Numbered from the stretch's first letter, positions 26,226 to 35,375 are shown. The stretch: 64,000 nucleotides of DNA from Dyella sp. AtDHG13 (GCF_003201105.1 NZ_QICJ01000003.1:477665-541664); one strand, 5' to 3'. The notes: a model not told the origin generated them from the letters alone. A program made the numbers and translations.

Positions 26226-26668
26226 AACATCGAGACCTCCGTACCATCCTGCTCGTCGAGGACAGCCTCGCCGACGCCGAAATGGCCTTGGACGCGCTGG
26301 CCGGCGCGCACCTGGCCAATCCCGTGGTGCACGTGGAAGACGGCGTCGATTGCCTGGATTACCTTTACTGCCGTGGCGACTGGGCGGGGCGCGAACCGGT
26401 CGATCCCGCGGTGGTGCTGCTGGACATCAAGATGCCGCGCATGAGCGGCCTGGAAGTGCTGACGCAGCTGCGCGCGGACGAGCGTTTCCGGCGGGTGCCG
26501 GTGGTGATCCTCTCCTCGTCGCGGGAAGAAAGCGATCTCGCGCGCAGTTGGGACATCGGCGCCAATGCGTACGTGATCAAGCCGGTAGATGTGGATCAGT
26601 TTTTTGAAGCGGTGCGAACCGTGGGGCAGTTCTGGGCCGTGCTCAACCAGGCGCCGGACCACGGCTGA
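26222..26668 (+). CDS. Single-domain response regulator (Rcp1-like)
   Basis: A 148-residue receiver domain alone. The acidic pair is in LLVEDSLAD, the phospho-accepting Asp in VVLLDIKMPRMSG near residue 68, the Thr/Ser switch in VVILSSSREESD and the Lys in YVIKPVD. There is no DNA-binding output domain, so it must act by protein contact or pass phosphate on. It is coupled to the upstream kinase by overlap and is 19 bp from the hybrid kinase. A three-gene phosphorelay is likely. Confidence 0.93.
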   Translation: MKHRDLRTILLVEDSLADAEMALDALAGAHLANPVVHVEDGVDCLDYLYCRGDWAGREPVDPAVVLLDIKMPRMSGLEVLTQLRADERFRRVPVVILSSSREESDLARSWDIGANAYVIKPVDVDQFFEAVRTVGQFWAVLNQAPDHG

Positions 26669-26687
26669 GAACTAAAGAGCGGGGGCG

Positions 26688-28292
26688 GTGAGCACCACAA
26701 CGGGGTGGCTGAAAGTGGAAAGGCAGCAGTGGGCGTTGCCCCGAATCCGTGTACTTCAGATCGAGGACAGCCAGCTCGATGCCGAGCTGGTGTTGTCCGA
26801 ACTGGACGCCGATCACATCGAATACGACGTGCGGCTGGTGGATGCCGAGCGCGATTATCTTTCCGCACTGGAGCAGTTCCAGCCGGACATCGTGCTGTCG
26901 GACCTGAGCATGCCGGGCTTCTCCGGCCAGCGCGCGCTGGACATCCTGCGCGAACGCGACCAGGACCTGCCCTTCATCTTCGTCTCCGCGACGCTCGGTG
27001 AAGAGGCCGCCATCGAAGCGCTGCGCAACGGCGCCACCGATTACATCCTCAAGCAGAATCCCGCGCGCCTGGCCTCCGCCGTGCGTCGCGCCATGCGCGA
27101 GGCCGAGGCGCAACGCGCACGCCGGCGCGCGGAAACCGAGCTGATCCGCGCGCAGCGTTTTGAAAGCCTCGCCATGCTCGCCGGCGGCCTCAGCCACGAC
27201 TTGCGCAACCTGCTGCAGCCGCTGCTGCTGGCGGGCGACAGCCTGCAGGATTACCAGGACGACCCACGCCTCGCGCGCCTGGGACGACTGGTGCGCGATT
27301 GCGGCAAGCGCGGCCTGGACATGGTGCAGTCCATGCTTTCGTTTGCGCGTGGAGCGCGCCGCGCCGAGCAGGTACGCGTGGGCGCGCTGCTCGATGCGCT
27401 TGGCCTGCTGCTGCAAGGCAGCGTGCCGCGCAACGTGACATTGGAGCTGGAGGCGTACGACCCGGACCTCAGCTTCGACGGCAACCACACCGAGCTGCAG
27501 CAGTGCCTGCTCAACCTCAGCCTCAACGCCATCCAGGCCATGCCCGACGGCGGCAAGCTGCAGATCTCGGCGTCGCTGGCGTCGTTGCCGGAAAGCTTCT
27601 TTTTGCCCGATGAGGAAGCGCGCGAAGGCAACTACGTCTGCCTCACCGTGAGCGACACCGGCACGGGCATGGACGAGGCGGCGCTGCAGCACCTGTTCGA
27701 GCCGTTCTACACCACCAAGGAAAGCGGCACCGGCCTGGGCCTGGTGTCGTGCAAGCGCATCATCACCGCCCATGGCGGCGTGATGCGGGTGGACAGCCAG
27801 CCCGGCGTGGGCACGCGCTTCCACATGCATATTCCGCTGACGCGCCAGGCCGCCGAGATCGCCGAGGAACAGGAAACCATCAACCTGCAGGGCGAAGCCG
27901 AGCGCGTGCTGGTGGTGGTGGAAGAAGCCGGCCAGCTGTCGCTGCTGGTCGACACCCTCGACTCCTGGGGCTACCAGGCCCATGGCAGCCAGAGCGGCAC
28001 GGCCGCGCTGCAATGGCTGGAAGCCCAGGGCGTGCCTGACCTGGTGGTGCTCGATTCGGACATGAACCTGTTCACCGGCGTGCGCACGCTGGCGGCGCTG
28101 TTCGACCATGGCTACCGCGGCGCGGTGATTTTGCTGGCACGCCCGGATGCGCCGCCGGACATGGACGAGCTGCCGGTGATGGAGCACCTGTACCTGGTCG
28201 ACAAGCCAGTCTCGACGACGAAGCTGTTGAAGACGGTGAGGGAGGCGCTGGAGGAGAGTGCTTCCGGGGCGGGGCCGCAGGGGCCGGTGTGA
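26688..28292 (+). CDS. Hybrid REC-histidine kinase-REC protein
   Basis: A 534-residue soluble protein. The N-terminal receiver has QIEDSQ, phospho-Asp in IVLSDLSMPGFSG and Lys in YILKQN. The central kinase carries His near residue 169 (GGLSHDLRNLLQP) and ATP-binding boxes (LLNLSLNAIQAMPDGG, DTGTGMD, GTGLGLVSCKRI). The C-terminal receiver (~405-525) is degenerate: the acidic pair reads VVVEEAG, but Asp in VLDSDMN and Lys in VDKPV remain. There is no transmembrane segment. GTG at 26688 follows a G-rich ribosome-binding region; a GTG at 26715 is an alternative. It probably receives phosphate from the preceding kinase/regulator pair. Confidence 0.88.
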   Translation: MSTTTGWLKVERQQWALPRIRVLQIEDSQLDAELVLSELDADHIEYDVRLVDAERDYLSALEQFQPDIVLSDLSMPGFSGQRALDILRERDQDLPFIFVSATLGEEAAIEALRNGATDYILKQNPARLASAVRRAMREAEAQRARRRAETELIRAQRFESLAMLAGGLSHDLRNLLQPLLLAGDSLQDYQDDPRLARLGRLVRDCGKRGLDMVQSMLSFARGARRAEQVRVGALLDALGLLLQGSVPRNVTLELEAYDPDLSFDGNHTELQQCLLNLSLNAIQAMPDGGKLQISASLASLPESFFLPDEEAREGNYVCLTVSDTGTGMDEAALQHLFEPFYTTKESGTGLGLVSCKRIITAHGGVMRVDSQPGVGTRFHMHIPLTRQAAEIAEEQETINLQGEAERVLVVVEEAGQLSLLVDTLDSWGYQAHGSQSGTAALQWLEAQGVPDLVVLDSDMNLFTGVRTLAALFDHGYRGAVILLARPDAPPDMDELPVMEHLYLVDKPVSTTKLLKTVREALEESASGAGPQGPV

Positions 28293-28349
28293 GGTTGCGG
28301 CTGTTCGGTGATGGTTTGTGCCGAGGCGTCGAGGTCTCGGCAGGTTTTC

Positions 28350-28711
28350 TTCCTCTCTCCTCCGGGGTACGCGGGGAGCAGCCATAGATGGCTGCGGCTC
28401 TGGGGAGCAAGGAGAGGGCTGGGGTGAGGGCCATTCTTGCCTCGCGGCGTCATAAGAACCGTCATTCCTGCGAAGGCAGGAATCCAGTGACTTTGTGTTC
28501 GGTTGTCGCGAACGCGCTGATGAAGAGCCGATCAACCCCGCGCAAAGTCGCTGGATCCCTGCCTTCGCAGGGATGACGGCTAAAGAATCAGGCGCTGAGG
28601 CAAGCCCACGACCTTTATCCCCTTTTCGGGGCTCACCCCCAACCCTCTCCTCGCTCCTCAAAGCCGCAGCCATCCATGGCTGCTCCCCGCGCGCCCCTCC
28701 GGGGAGAGGGA
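28350..28711. repeat. Composite inverted repeat, outer arms
   Basis: Arms of about 80 bp (28350-28430 and 28632-28711) are imperfect inverted copies. Both contain a GGGGAGCAGCCAT-type palindrome and the GGAGAGGG(C/T)TGGGG(G/T)TGAG motif. They enclose another palindromic repeat (28459-28579). The 512-bp gap between the hybrid kinase and pilR holds only this and a terminator; ORFs across it are not credible. Confidence 0.75.
28459..28579. repeat. Dispersed palindromic repeat of the CCGTCATnCC type, nested copy
   Basis: Arms 28459-28494 and 28544-28579 are inverted repeats matching at 33 of 36 positions. Each holds its own small hairpin (CCTGCGAAGGCAGG). Related sequences occur at about 63309 and 63826-63954. 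This is an extragenic palindromic repeat family common in proteobacteria. Confidence 0.75.
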
Positions 28712-28758
28712 GTCAAACTGAGGGAACTGGGGGCGCATCGATCACGTCACCCACAAAC

Positions 28759-28786
28759 AAAAAAGCCGGACAACGTCCGGCTTTTT
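28759..28786. terminator. Bidirectional terminator before the pilR 3' end
   Basis: A perfect 7-bp stem, GCCGGAC at 28765-28771 pairing with 28775-28781, has a 3-nt loop, six A before and five T after. It can end minus-strand pilR transcription. Confidence 0.88.
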
Positions 28787-28804
28787 GCGTCGCACCGATC
28801 AACC

Positions 28805-30214
28805 TCAGTCGATGCCCAACTTCTTCAACTTGTACCGCAGCGCGCGGAACGTAATGCCCAGTTTCTTCGCCGCCGCCGTTTTGTTGTAGCGCGACTCTTC
28901 CAGCGCCTTGATGATCGCCGTGCGCTCCAGGTTGCTGATGTAGTCGTCCAGGCCGCCGCTGGCGGTGGGCGAGGCGGCGGGTGCGGGCTCCGCCGCTGCA
29001 GCGTGCAGACTGGCAGGCATCGCAGCGGGAACCGGTTCGGCATGGGCACGCGGCGTGCGTTGCGGCAGCATCAGGTCGCTGACGTCGATCTGGTCGCCGT
29101 CGCACATCGCCATCGCGCGTTCGAGGATGTTCTCCAGTTCGCGCACGTTGCCGGGAAAGTCGTAGCTCTCCAGCGCCTGTTGCGCGGCGGGCAGCAAATG
29201 GCCCGGCGTGCCGCCGCTCTTGGCGGCGAGCTGGCGCAGTACGAAGTTGGCCAGCAGGGGCACGTCGCCGCGGCGTTCGCGCAGGGGCGGCACGCGCAGT
29301 TCGATGACGTTGATGCGGTAGAACAGGTCCTGGCGGAACTGGCCTTGTTCGACCAACGCCGCGAGATTCTTGTGAGTGGCGGAGAGGATGCGCACGTCCA
29401 CCGGCACTTCCTCGCGCGCGCCGATCGGGCGCACGGCCTTTTCCTGGATCGCGCGCAGCAGCTTCACCTGCATGTGCAGCGGCAGCTCGGCCACTTCGTC
29501 GAGGAACAGCGTGCCGCCATGCGCGGCCTGGAACAGGCCTTCCTTGTCGCCTACCGCGCCGGTGAAGCTGCCCTTGCGGTGGCCGAAGAATTCGCTCTCC
29601 ATCAGCTCGGACGGAATGGCGCCGCAGTTCACCGGCACGAACGGGCCGCTGGCACGCGGGCCCTGCTCGTGGATAAGGCGTGCGACCAGTTCCTTGCCCA
29701 CGCCGGATTCGCCGGCGATGTACACCGGCGCCTGGTTGCGCGCGAGCTTGCCGATGGTGCCGCGCACCTGCTGCATGGCGGGCGACTCGCCGATCAGGCG
29801 CTCGTTGCCGTCGGGCTTGGCGGCGGCGTGGCCGCTGCGCTTTTCCTCGGCCAGGCGCAACGCGGTGCGTACCAGGCGGCGCAGCATCTGGATGTCGACC
29901 GGCTTGGACACGAAGTCGAAGGCGCCGGCCTTCAGCGCGCTCACCGCCGCGTCCACGTTGCCGTAGGCGGTGATCATCGCCACCGGCGTATCCGGATGTT
30001 CGGCGGAGATCAGTTCGACCACCTCATGGCCGGTGCCGTCGGGCAGGCGCATGTCGGTGAAGCACAGGTCGTAGTGGCGCTCGGCGAGGGCGCGGCGTGC
30101 TTCCGTCACGGTGCCCACGGCGTCGACCAGCAAATCCATGCGGCCGAGGGTGATGGTGAGGAGTTCGCGGATGTCGCGTTCGTCGTCGATGACCAGAACG
30201 GTCTGTTGGCTCAT
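28805..30214 (-). CDS. pilR: PilR-type sigma-54-dependent response regulator
   Basis: A 469-residue NtrC-class activator. The receiver domain has phospho-Asp in CFTDMRLPDG near residue 54. The AAA+ domain has Walker A GESGVGKELVAR, the sigma-54 contact loop GSFTGA and GGTLFLDEVAELP. A Fis-type helix-turn-helix ends the protein (NKTAAAKKLGITFRALRYKL). The segment IQEKAVRPIGAREE is very like PilR, which activates type IV pilin transcription with RpoN. The matching PilS-like kinase is not adjacent but about 15 kb away at 45353-46999. Assignment as PilR is by similarity and the presence of PilS; other NtrC-type roles are possible. Confidence 0.85.
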   Translation of the reverse strand: MSQQTVLVIDDERDIRELLTITLGRMDLLVDAVGTVTEARRALAERHYDLCFTDMRLPDGTGHEVVELISAEHPDTPVAMITAYGNVDAAVSALKAGAFDFVSKPVDIQMLRRLVRTALRLAEEKRSGHAAAKPDGNERLIGESPAMQQVRGTIGKLARNQAPVYIAGESGVGKELVARLIHEQGPRASGPFVPVNCGAIPSELMESEFFGHRKGSFTGAVGDKEGLFQAAHGGTLFLDEVAELPLHMQVKLLRAIQEKAVRPIGAREEVPVDVRILSATHKNLAALVEQGQFRQDLFYRINVIELRVPPLRERRGDVPLLANFVLRQLAAKSGGTPGHLLPAAQQALESYDFPGNVRELENILERAMAMCDGDQIDVSDLMLPQRTPRAHAEPVPAAMPASLHAAAAEPAPAASPTASGGLDDYISNLERTAIIKALEESRYNKTAAAKKLGITFRALRYKLKKLGID

Positions 30215-30293
30215 GTCGTCAGTATTGCGCTGTGGACGGGGCTAGGATAACCGCCACCCCGCCAGTGGGCAAAGTCTGACGACGGCGCGGCGG

Positions 30294-31358
30294 CTACTTG
30301 CGGGCCAGGTGCTGGTCGAAGAATCTCACGATCGTCGCGTAGGCGGCCTTCGATTCTGGCATCTCCGGGTCGGAGAAAAACGAGTGCCACATCCCTTCCC
30401 AGACATGCAGCTCGGTCGCCACGCCGGCCTGGCTGAGCAAGGTCTGGCTGCGGATGACCGAGCTCATGGCCATGTCGCGGGTGCCCGTGATCAGCAGGGT
30501 GGGCGGGAACTGGGCCAGCAAGGCCGGGGAAAGCCCCGGAAACACGAGCGGGTCGGTCGCGCTGGCGCCCTTGAAATAGGGCAGGTCGCCCAGCGTCAGC
30601 GGATGGGCCGGCACCGGGCCGCCGTTGAGCAGCGGCGCGACGTAGGCCGAGTCGCCGTCCATGTCCACGAGCGATCCGCAGAAGGTGCCGATGGCGCCCG
30701 GCACGGGCAGCTTGCGGTCGATCAGCCGCGCCACCGCCTCGCCGGTGAGCACGCCGCCGGCGGAACAGCCATAGATGCCGATGGCGGCGGGCGGGTACTG
30801 CTTGAGCAACGCCCGGTATACCGCCTCCACGTCTTCGCTGGCGGCGGGGAAGACGTGCTCGGGGCCTTGCCGGTAATCGACGCTGATTACCTTGATGCGG
30901 CCCAGGCTGGCGATGGGAATGGATTCCACCAGCCCGCCACTGTGCGCGCCCCACAGGAACGCGCCGCCATGCAGGTTGATCAGCACGCGGTCCTTGTTCT
31001 CCGGCGCGATGCCCTGCGCCGGTTCCACCACGTCGGTCGCCACGCCCGCGATGGTTTCCCGATGCGTCTTCACCGGATAGATCGCCATCATGCGGTGCGC
31101 GCGGTCGCTGTTCATGCGGTCGTAGAACGCGCGGCTTTGCTCGATGGGCGCGGTGATCGGCGGCGCCTTGCTGCCGGCGGCGAGCATCTTCGGGAAGAAG
31201 GCGCGCGCCTCCGGCGAGGCCGCCGGGGAATAGGGCAGGGTGACGTTGGCCGCGTGGATGCCGCCGTCGGCGTTGACCGTCGGCGCGGCTTCCTGCGCGC
31301 GCAACGGGCTGCACACCACGGCGGCAGCCAGGGCCAGGCCCATCAGTGGACGGCGCAT
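30294..31358 (-). CDS. Secreted HSL-family alpha/beta-hydrolase (acetyl/acyl esterase)
   Basis: A 354-residue esterase with a signal peptide (GLALAAAVVCSPLRA). It has the HSL oxyanion motif HGGAF near residue 127, the nucleophile elbow GCSAG near 198, an Asp in ITGTRD near 296 and a His in GMWHSFFSD near 325. HSL members cleave short acyl or acetyl esters. It is the last gene of the minus-strand operon; its ATG shares a base with the trehalase-like stop. Being coupled to glycosidases and a sulfatase suggests removal of acyl groups from the sugar substrate. The frame extends upstream without a credible start. Confidence 0.87.
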   Translation of the reverse strand: MRRPLMGLALAAAVVCSPLRAQEAAPTVNADGGIHAANVTLPYSPAASPEARAFFPKMLAAGSKAPPITAPIEQSRAFYDRMNSDRAHRMMAIYPVKTHRETIAGVATDVVEPAQGIAPENKDRVLINLHGGAFLWGAHSGGLVESIPIASLGRIKVISVDYRQGPEHVFPAASEDVEAVYRALLKQYPPAAIGIYGCSAGGVLTGEAVARLIDRKLPVPGAIGTFCGSLVDMDGDSAYVAPLLNGGPVPAHPLTLGDLPYFKGASATDPLVFPGLSPALLAQFPPTLLITGTRDMAMSSVIRSQTLLSQAGVATELHVWEGMWHSFFSDPEMPESKAAYATIVRFFDQHLARK

Positions 31359-33049
31359 CACGGCGTCTTCTCCGTCTTGGCGGGCGTGGCCGGATGCTGC
31401 GCGGTGCCTTCCAGGATCTCGTGCAGCTTCAGGTACACGCCGTTGGTCCAGCCGAAGCCCACCACGTTCTCGCTGTAGCCCGCGCTTACCTTCACGTCCG
31501 CGTTGCCCAGCGCCATGTTGTATTTCTCGCGGATGGTGCCGTCGTCGGCCAGGCCCTGGTCCACGGTGGCGGCGAACTTGCCGGCGAGGCGGCGCGCGTC
31601 GTCGTGGAAGCCGTAGTCGTCCAGGCCCTTCACCGCGAGCCAGTTGGTCGGCGCCCAGCCAAACGGATCGCCCCACTGCACGGCCATCGGCCGGTTGTCC
31701 ATGCTCAGGCCGCCCTTGCGCTCGAACACGTTGAGCTTGCCGCGCACCGCGGCGGCCTGCTGCGGCGAGGCCATGCCGGCCCACAGCGGGTAGTAGGTGG
31801 TGACGTAGGGGTAGGGCGAAGGCTTGCCGGCGACGAAGTCGTAGTCGCGGTACATGCCGTCCTGCTCGCTCCACAGGTACTTGTCCATGGCCGCCTTGCG
31901 AGCGTCCGCGGCCTTGGCCCAGCGCTCGGCCTCGCCTGCCTTGCCCAGCTGCAGGGCGAAATCGTGCAGGTCGCGCTCATAGCGATAGAGCAGGCTGTTG
32001 AGGCTGGCATCGGCGTAGTGATGGGTGGAGCCGCCGAACGGGCCGAAATGCGAGTTGGTGTCAAAGCCCGATTCGCGCATGGCGCGGTCGCCGTGGAAGT
32101 AATCCGCGGTGAGTCGATAGCCGTCCACCCACGCACCCGCGCACACCTTGGAGGCACGCACGTCGCAACTGGTCTCTTTCAGCTGCGCCGCTTCCGCAGC
32201 GTTGGGATGCTCCGGCGCCTTGATCAGGTAACCGGGATCTTCCTGCGGATGCGCGATCAGCCAGCGCATCACGCCCTTGTAGAACTCGCTGTCCTTGGCC
32301 TCCAGCACCGGGCCGCTGCCGAAGTCGTAGTAGCGCGCAAGGCCGGTGTCGCCCGCGCGGTGTTCCGGGCGCGTCCAGATCTCGTAGTTGCGCACCGCGA
32401 GCGGATAGGCCCTGGCGAGCCATTCGCGCCGCGCATCCGCATCCTTGAAGCTGGTGGGCTCGTCCAGCACCGCCGTCATCATTGCGGTGAGGAAGGGCGG
32501 CTGCGAGCGGCTGAGGTAATACGTGCGGTTGGCGTTGAGCACGCCGCCGTAGTTCTCCACCTCGTACAGCGCGTTGTCGACCATGTCCTTCGCCAGCTCC
32601 AGCTTGTGGTCGGCAACCAGCCCCAGCAGGATGAAATAGCTGTCCCAGCCGTACATCTCGTTGAAGAAGCCGCCGGGCACCACGTAGGGATGCGGTAGGT
32701 ACAGCAGGCCTTGCTGCGGCAGCTTGGTGGCGTCGATGTCGCCCAGTTGCTCGACCTTGCGCGGCAGCGCCCGCACATCCACCTTGCAGCGCTTGCCGAT
32801 GGCCGCCACGCTCGCAGGCACGGGCTGCCCGGCGGGGACGTAGAGCACGGGACGGCCCACCACCTTGGTGTCGACGAGCGCGGCGCAGTCTTCCTGCGAG
32901 CGCGTGAGCGTGGTCCAGGCCTTGTCGATGTAGGCGCGCGTCTTGGCGGGGTCGGGCGTGTCGGCCGCGAAGGCGGAGCCCGCGACGGCGCAGGACAGTG
33001 CCATGGCCACAAGGCGGCGGCGAACGGTCGGGTTGGCGTGTGGGGTCAT
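31358..33049 (-). CDS. Periplasmic GH37 trehalase-like glycosidase with altered signature
   Basis: A 563-residue protein with a signal peptide (ALSCAVAGSAFA). GH37 signature 1 reads PGGFFNEMYGWDSY near residue 130, where the family has PGGRF; the Arg is replaced by Phe. Signature 2 reads QWGDPFGWAP near 453 instead of QWDxPNGWAP. The general-acid segment ESGFDTNSHF, the base segment REKYNMA and the NRTYYLSRSQPPF block are kept. It is therefore probably an active inverting alpha-glucosidase, but perhaps not a plain alpha,alpha-trehalase. It overlaps the upstream GH65 gene by ATGA and the downstream esterase by one base. Classical GH37 trehalases split trehalose into two glucoses. Confidence 0.85.
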   Translation of the reverse strand: MTPHANPTVRRRLVAMALSCAVAGSAFAADTPDPAKTRAYIDKAWTTLTRSQEDCAALVDTKVVGRPVLYVPAGQPVPASVAAIGKRCKVDVRALPRKVEQLGDIDATKLPQQGLLYLPHPYVVPGGFFNEMYGWDSYFILLGLVADHKLELAKDMVDNALYEVENYGGVLNANRTYYLSRSQPPFLTAMMTAVLDEPTSFKDADARREWLARAYPLAVRNYEIWTRPEHRAGDTGLARYYDFGSGPVLEAKDSEFYKGVMRWLIAHPQEDPGYLIKAPEHPNAAEAAQLKETSCDVRASKVCAGAWVDGYRLTADYFHGDRAMRESGFDTNSHFGPFGGSTHHYADASLNSLLYRYERDLHDFALQLGKAGEAERWAKAADARKAAMDKYLWSEQDGMYRDYDFVAGKPSPYPYVTTYYPLWAGMASPQQAAAVRGKLNVFERKGGLSMDNRPMAVQWGDPFGWAPTNWLAVKGLDDYGFHDDARRLAGKFAATVDQGLADDGTIREKYNMALGNADVKVSAGYSENVVGFGWTNGVYLKLHEILEGTAQHPATPAKTEKTP

Positions 33050-35361
33050 GTCTGCTCCCGGTGGTTGGCGTGATCGGTGGGGTTCGCGGTGGCGGCGGGG
33101 TGGCGTTCAAGGCGTACCTTGCCTGCCGCGTCGCGGTCGACGGTGATGTCGAACGTGTCGCCGCGGAAGCGCACGTGCTTTACCGTCATGGCGCGCCACT
33201 GCGCTGGCAGCATCGGCGCATAGGCCTGCACCAGGCCGTCGCGCTCGATGCGCAAGCCGGTGAAGCCGTACAGCATGTTCTGCAGCAGGCCGCCGCTGGC
33301 GGTCATGAAATAGCCGGTGTTGTTGTTTGCCGTTTCCGTGCGCACGTTGTAAGGCGGCTTCAGCACATGGGCGGTGAGATTGTGCTGGAACCATTCGCTC
33401 GCCGCCGTCGTATCGCCCGCGGTGGACGCCGCGATGGACAGCGGCGTGAAGCCCATGCTGTTGGGGTCATGATGCGACCGCGTGATGGGCGCAATGGCGT
33501 AGTCGTAATCGCGCCGGCGTGTCGCCGCGTCCATCGGCAGGTCGAGCGATGGATAGCTGAGCATCGGCAGCAAGCTGCCGCCCCAGGAGTCGATGTCGTG
33601 CGGCACGGACGCATCGAAATCCAGGTAGTGGCCTTCCTTCGCGTCGAACGGAAGCACCAGGCCGTCGGCCACGGCGGCCCAGCGCGGGTCGGCCGCGTCG
33701 CCGACGAGCGTGGCCGCATCAAAGGCGATGCGCAGCGCCTTGCGCGCCGACGCATTGGTGAAGGTGTCGTTCGGTACGTCGTTATAGTCCTCGTCCACCG
33801 AGGTGACATGTTCGATCGCGTAATGCGAGGTGCCCGGCACGCGCGTCGCGCGGCTGGCCCAGAAATCCGCCACGGCGCGGATCACCGGCCAGCCGTCGCG
33901 CTTGAGCCAGTCGAGATCGTGCGTGGCCAGGTAGTACTGCCATTGGGCGATGGCGACGTCGGCGTTCACATGGATCTCGCGCTCGTCGAGTATCTGCGCC
34001 GAATGCGGCGTCTGCGAGCTGCCGTTGTCCGCGTCCGCTTCCCACGGATACATGGCGCCGCGCAGGCCGCGCGCCTTCGCGCGCTGTTCGGCCTGCGGCA
34101 ACGAGCGGCTGCGGAACATCACCAGCGATTTCGCCCGCTCCGGGTGCAGCAGGAGCAGGGCGGGAAACACCCAGGAATCGCTATCCCAGAACACGTGTCC
34201 GGTATAGCCCGGCGTCATGCCGCAGGCGCCGATGGGCCAGTTGGTGTCCGGCGCGGCGTTGCTCAACAGGTAGTAGAGATCCGAATGCACGATCTGCTGC
34301 GCCTTCGTATCGCCGTCGATCACGATGTCCGACTGCCACAGGCGATGCCACGCATCGCGGTGCGCCGACAGCAGCTTCTCGAAGCCCTGGTCGCGCGCCT
34401 CGGTGGCCAGTGCAAGGTCTTCCTTGGCATCACCGCCCCAGCGCTCGCGCGAGGCTGCTACGAACTTGGTGAAGCGGTAGGACTGCCCCTTGCGCACGTC
34501 GGCATGCACCTCCAGCGACAGCTTGTAATCGCTGCGATACAGCCGCACGTCGCGCACGTGCAGGCCGCGGGGCAGCAGCACCGCGACGGCTTCGGCCATG
34601 CGCGCGCCGTGGGCGGCGCGACCGTCCAGCCATAGGGTGAGCTGCTGCGTGTCGCCATCGCCGGCCACAAGCTGGGTATCGCCGTGATACCAGAGTGGCG
34701 CGCGGTCGGGCACATCAGGAGGCATGGGACGCAACTGTAGGTTATGCGCCGCCACGGCCTCCTGCATCTGCGGGCCGTCGAGCGTCGCCAGCGGAAAGCG
34801 GGGCTGATGCGGCGCCCACAGGTCCAATGGAAAGGAGAACTGCACGTCGCCGTCGAAATCCGGCGTGAGCGTGATCTGCGTGGCGGCAAGATGTGGCGAC
34901 GCCTGGCTGACCAGGGTGGCCACGTCGATGTCGGTGCGCTTGCGTCCATCGATGTAACGGTAGTGCGTAGTCAGCGTGCCGTCGTACATGTCCAGCGTCT
35001 GGCGGTAGTCCTGGAAGCGCGCAGGCGTCATGTCCACCTGGTTGAGCCAGAACTGCCCCGCGTGCGACAAGCCCGTGCTGTAGTCGATGCCCGTCCAGCC
35101 GGGTATCGCGGCGGGACGCGCGACGTCGCCAGGCGTTTCGTCCATCAGCCCGATCATGTAGGCAAGATTGCCCTCGGTGCCGCGCGGTCCGGTAAGCGTG
35201 GAAAAGAAGCCGTTGCCCAGTTGGCCAGGGAAATAGGCATCCAGATCCTTGGCCGTGGCCGTCAGCGTGAAGCTCGCATCGGACGCCGTTGCCGCACTTG
35301 AGATGCACAGCCCGAGCAGGGCTGTCATGGCGAAGGCGCAAGCGCGGCGGGATCCGTGCAT
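33046..35361 (-). CDS. Periplasmic GH65-family glycoside hydrolase (trehalase/kojibiose-hydrolase-like)
   Basis: A 771-residue protein with a signal peptide (ALLGLCISSAATA). An N-terminal beta-sandwich domain precedes the (alpha/alpha)6 barrel. Barrel landmarks are FWDSDSWVFPALLLLHPE near residue 385, MYPWEAD near 430 and the catalytic-acid block HVTSVDEDYNDVPN near 520, with Glu in DEDY. Most GH65 enzymes are intracellular phosphorylases. Secreted forms of this kind are hydrolases acting on alpha-linked glucose disaccharides such as trehalose or kojibiose. The start at 35361 gives the signal peptide; the frame runs on upstream without features. It is 14 bp downstream of the sulfatase gene in the operon. 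Confidence 0.85.
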   Translation of the reverse strand: MHGSRRACAFAMTALLGLCISSAATASDASFTLTATAKDLDAYFPGQLGNGFFSTLTGPRGTEGNLAYMIGLMDETPGDVARPAAIPGWTGIDYSTGLSHAGQFWLNQVDMTPARFQDYRQTLDMYDGTLTTHYRYIDGRKRTDIDVATLVSQASPHLAATQITLTPDFDGDVQFSFPLDLWAPHQPRFPLATLDGPQMQEAVAAHNLQLRPMPPDVPDRAPLWYHGDTQLVAGDGDTQQLTLWLDGRAAHGARMAEAVAVLLPRGLHVRDVRLYRSDYKLSLEVHADVRKGQSYRFTKFVAASRERWGGDAKEDLALATEARDQGFEKLLSAHRDAWHRLWQSDIVIDGDTKAQQIVHSDLYYLLSNAAPDTNWPIGACGMTPGYTGHVFWDSDSWVFPALLLLHPERAKSLVMFRSRSLPQAEQRAKARGLRGAMYPWEADADNGSSQTPHSAQILDEREIHVNADVAIAQWQYYLATHDLDWLKRDGWPVIRAVADFWASRATRVPGTSHYAIEHVTSVDEDYNDVPNDTFTNASARKALRIAFDAATLVGDAADPRWAAVADGLVLPFDAKEGHYLDFDASVPHDIDSWGGSLLPMLSYPSLDLPMDAATRRRDYDYAIAPITRSHHDPNSMGFTPLSIAASTAGDTTAASEWFQHNLTAHVLKPPYNVRTETANNNTGYFMTASGGLLQNMLYGFTGLRIERDGLVQAYAPMLPAQWRAMTVKHVRFRGDTFDITVDRDAAGKVRLERHPAATANPTDHANHREQT

Positions 35362-35375
35362 CAGCGGTCTCCGTT

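Noticed and set aside
26643..28673. 676-residue antisense ORF over the hybrid kinase
   Set aside because: Composition is typical of antisense high-GC frames and its 5' part runs through the dispersed repeats.
28388..28854. Short ORFs across the 28.3-28.8 kb gap
   Set aside because: They lie wholly in inverted repeats and the terminator; phrases such as SCLRRNDG are known artefacts of such repeats.
28805..30214. GSFTGA loop as an aberrant sigma-54 contact motif
   Set aside because: As I recall, PilR proteins commonly have GSFTGA rather than GAFTGA, so it supports the assignment rather than being odd.
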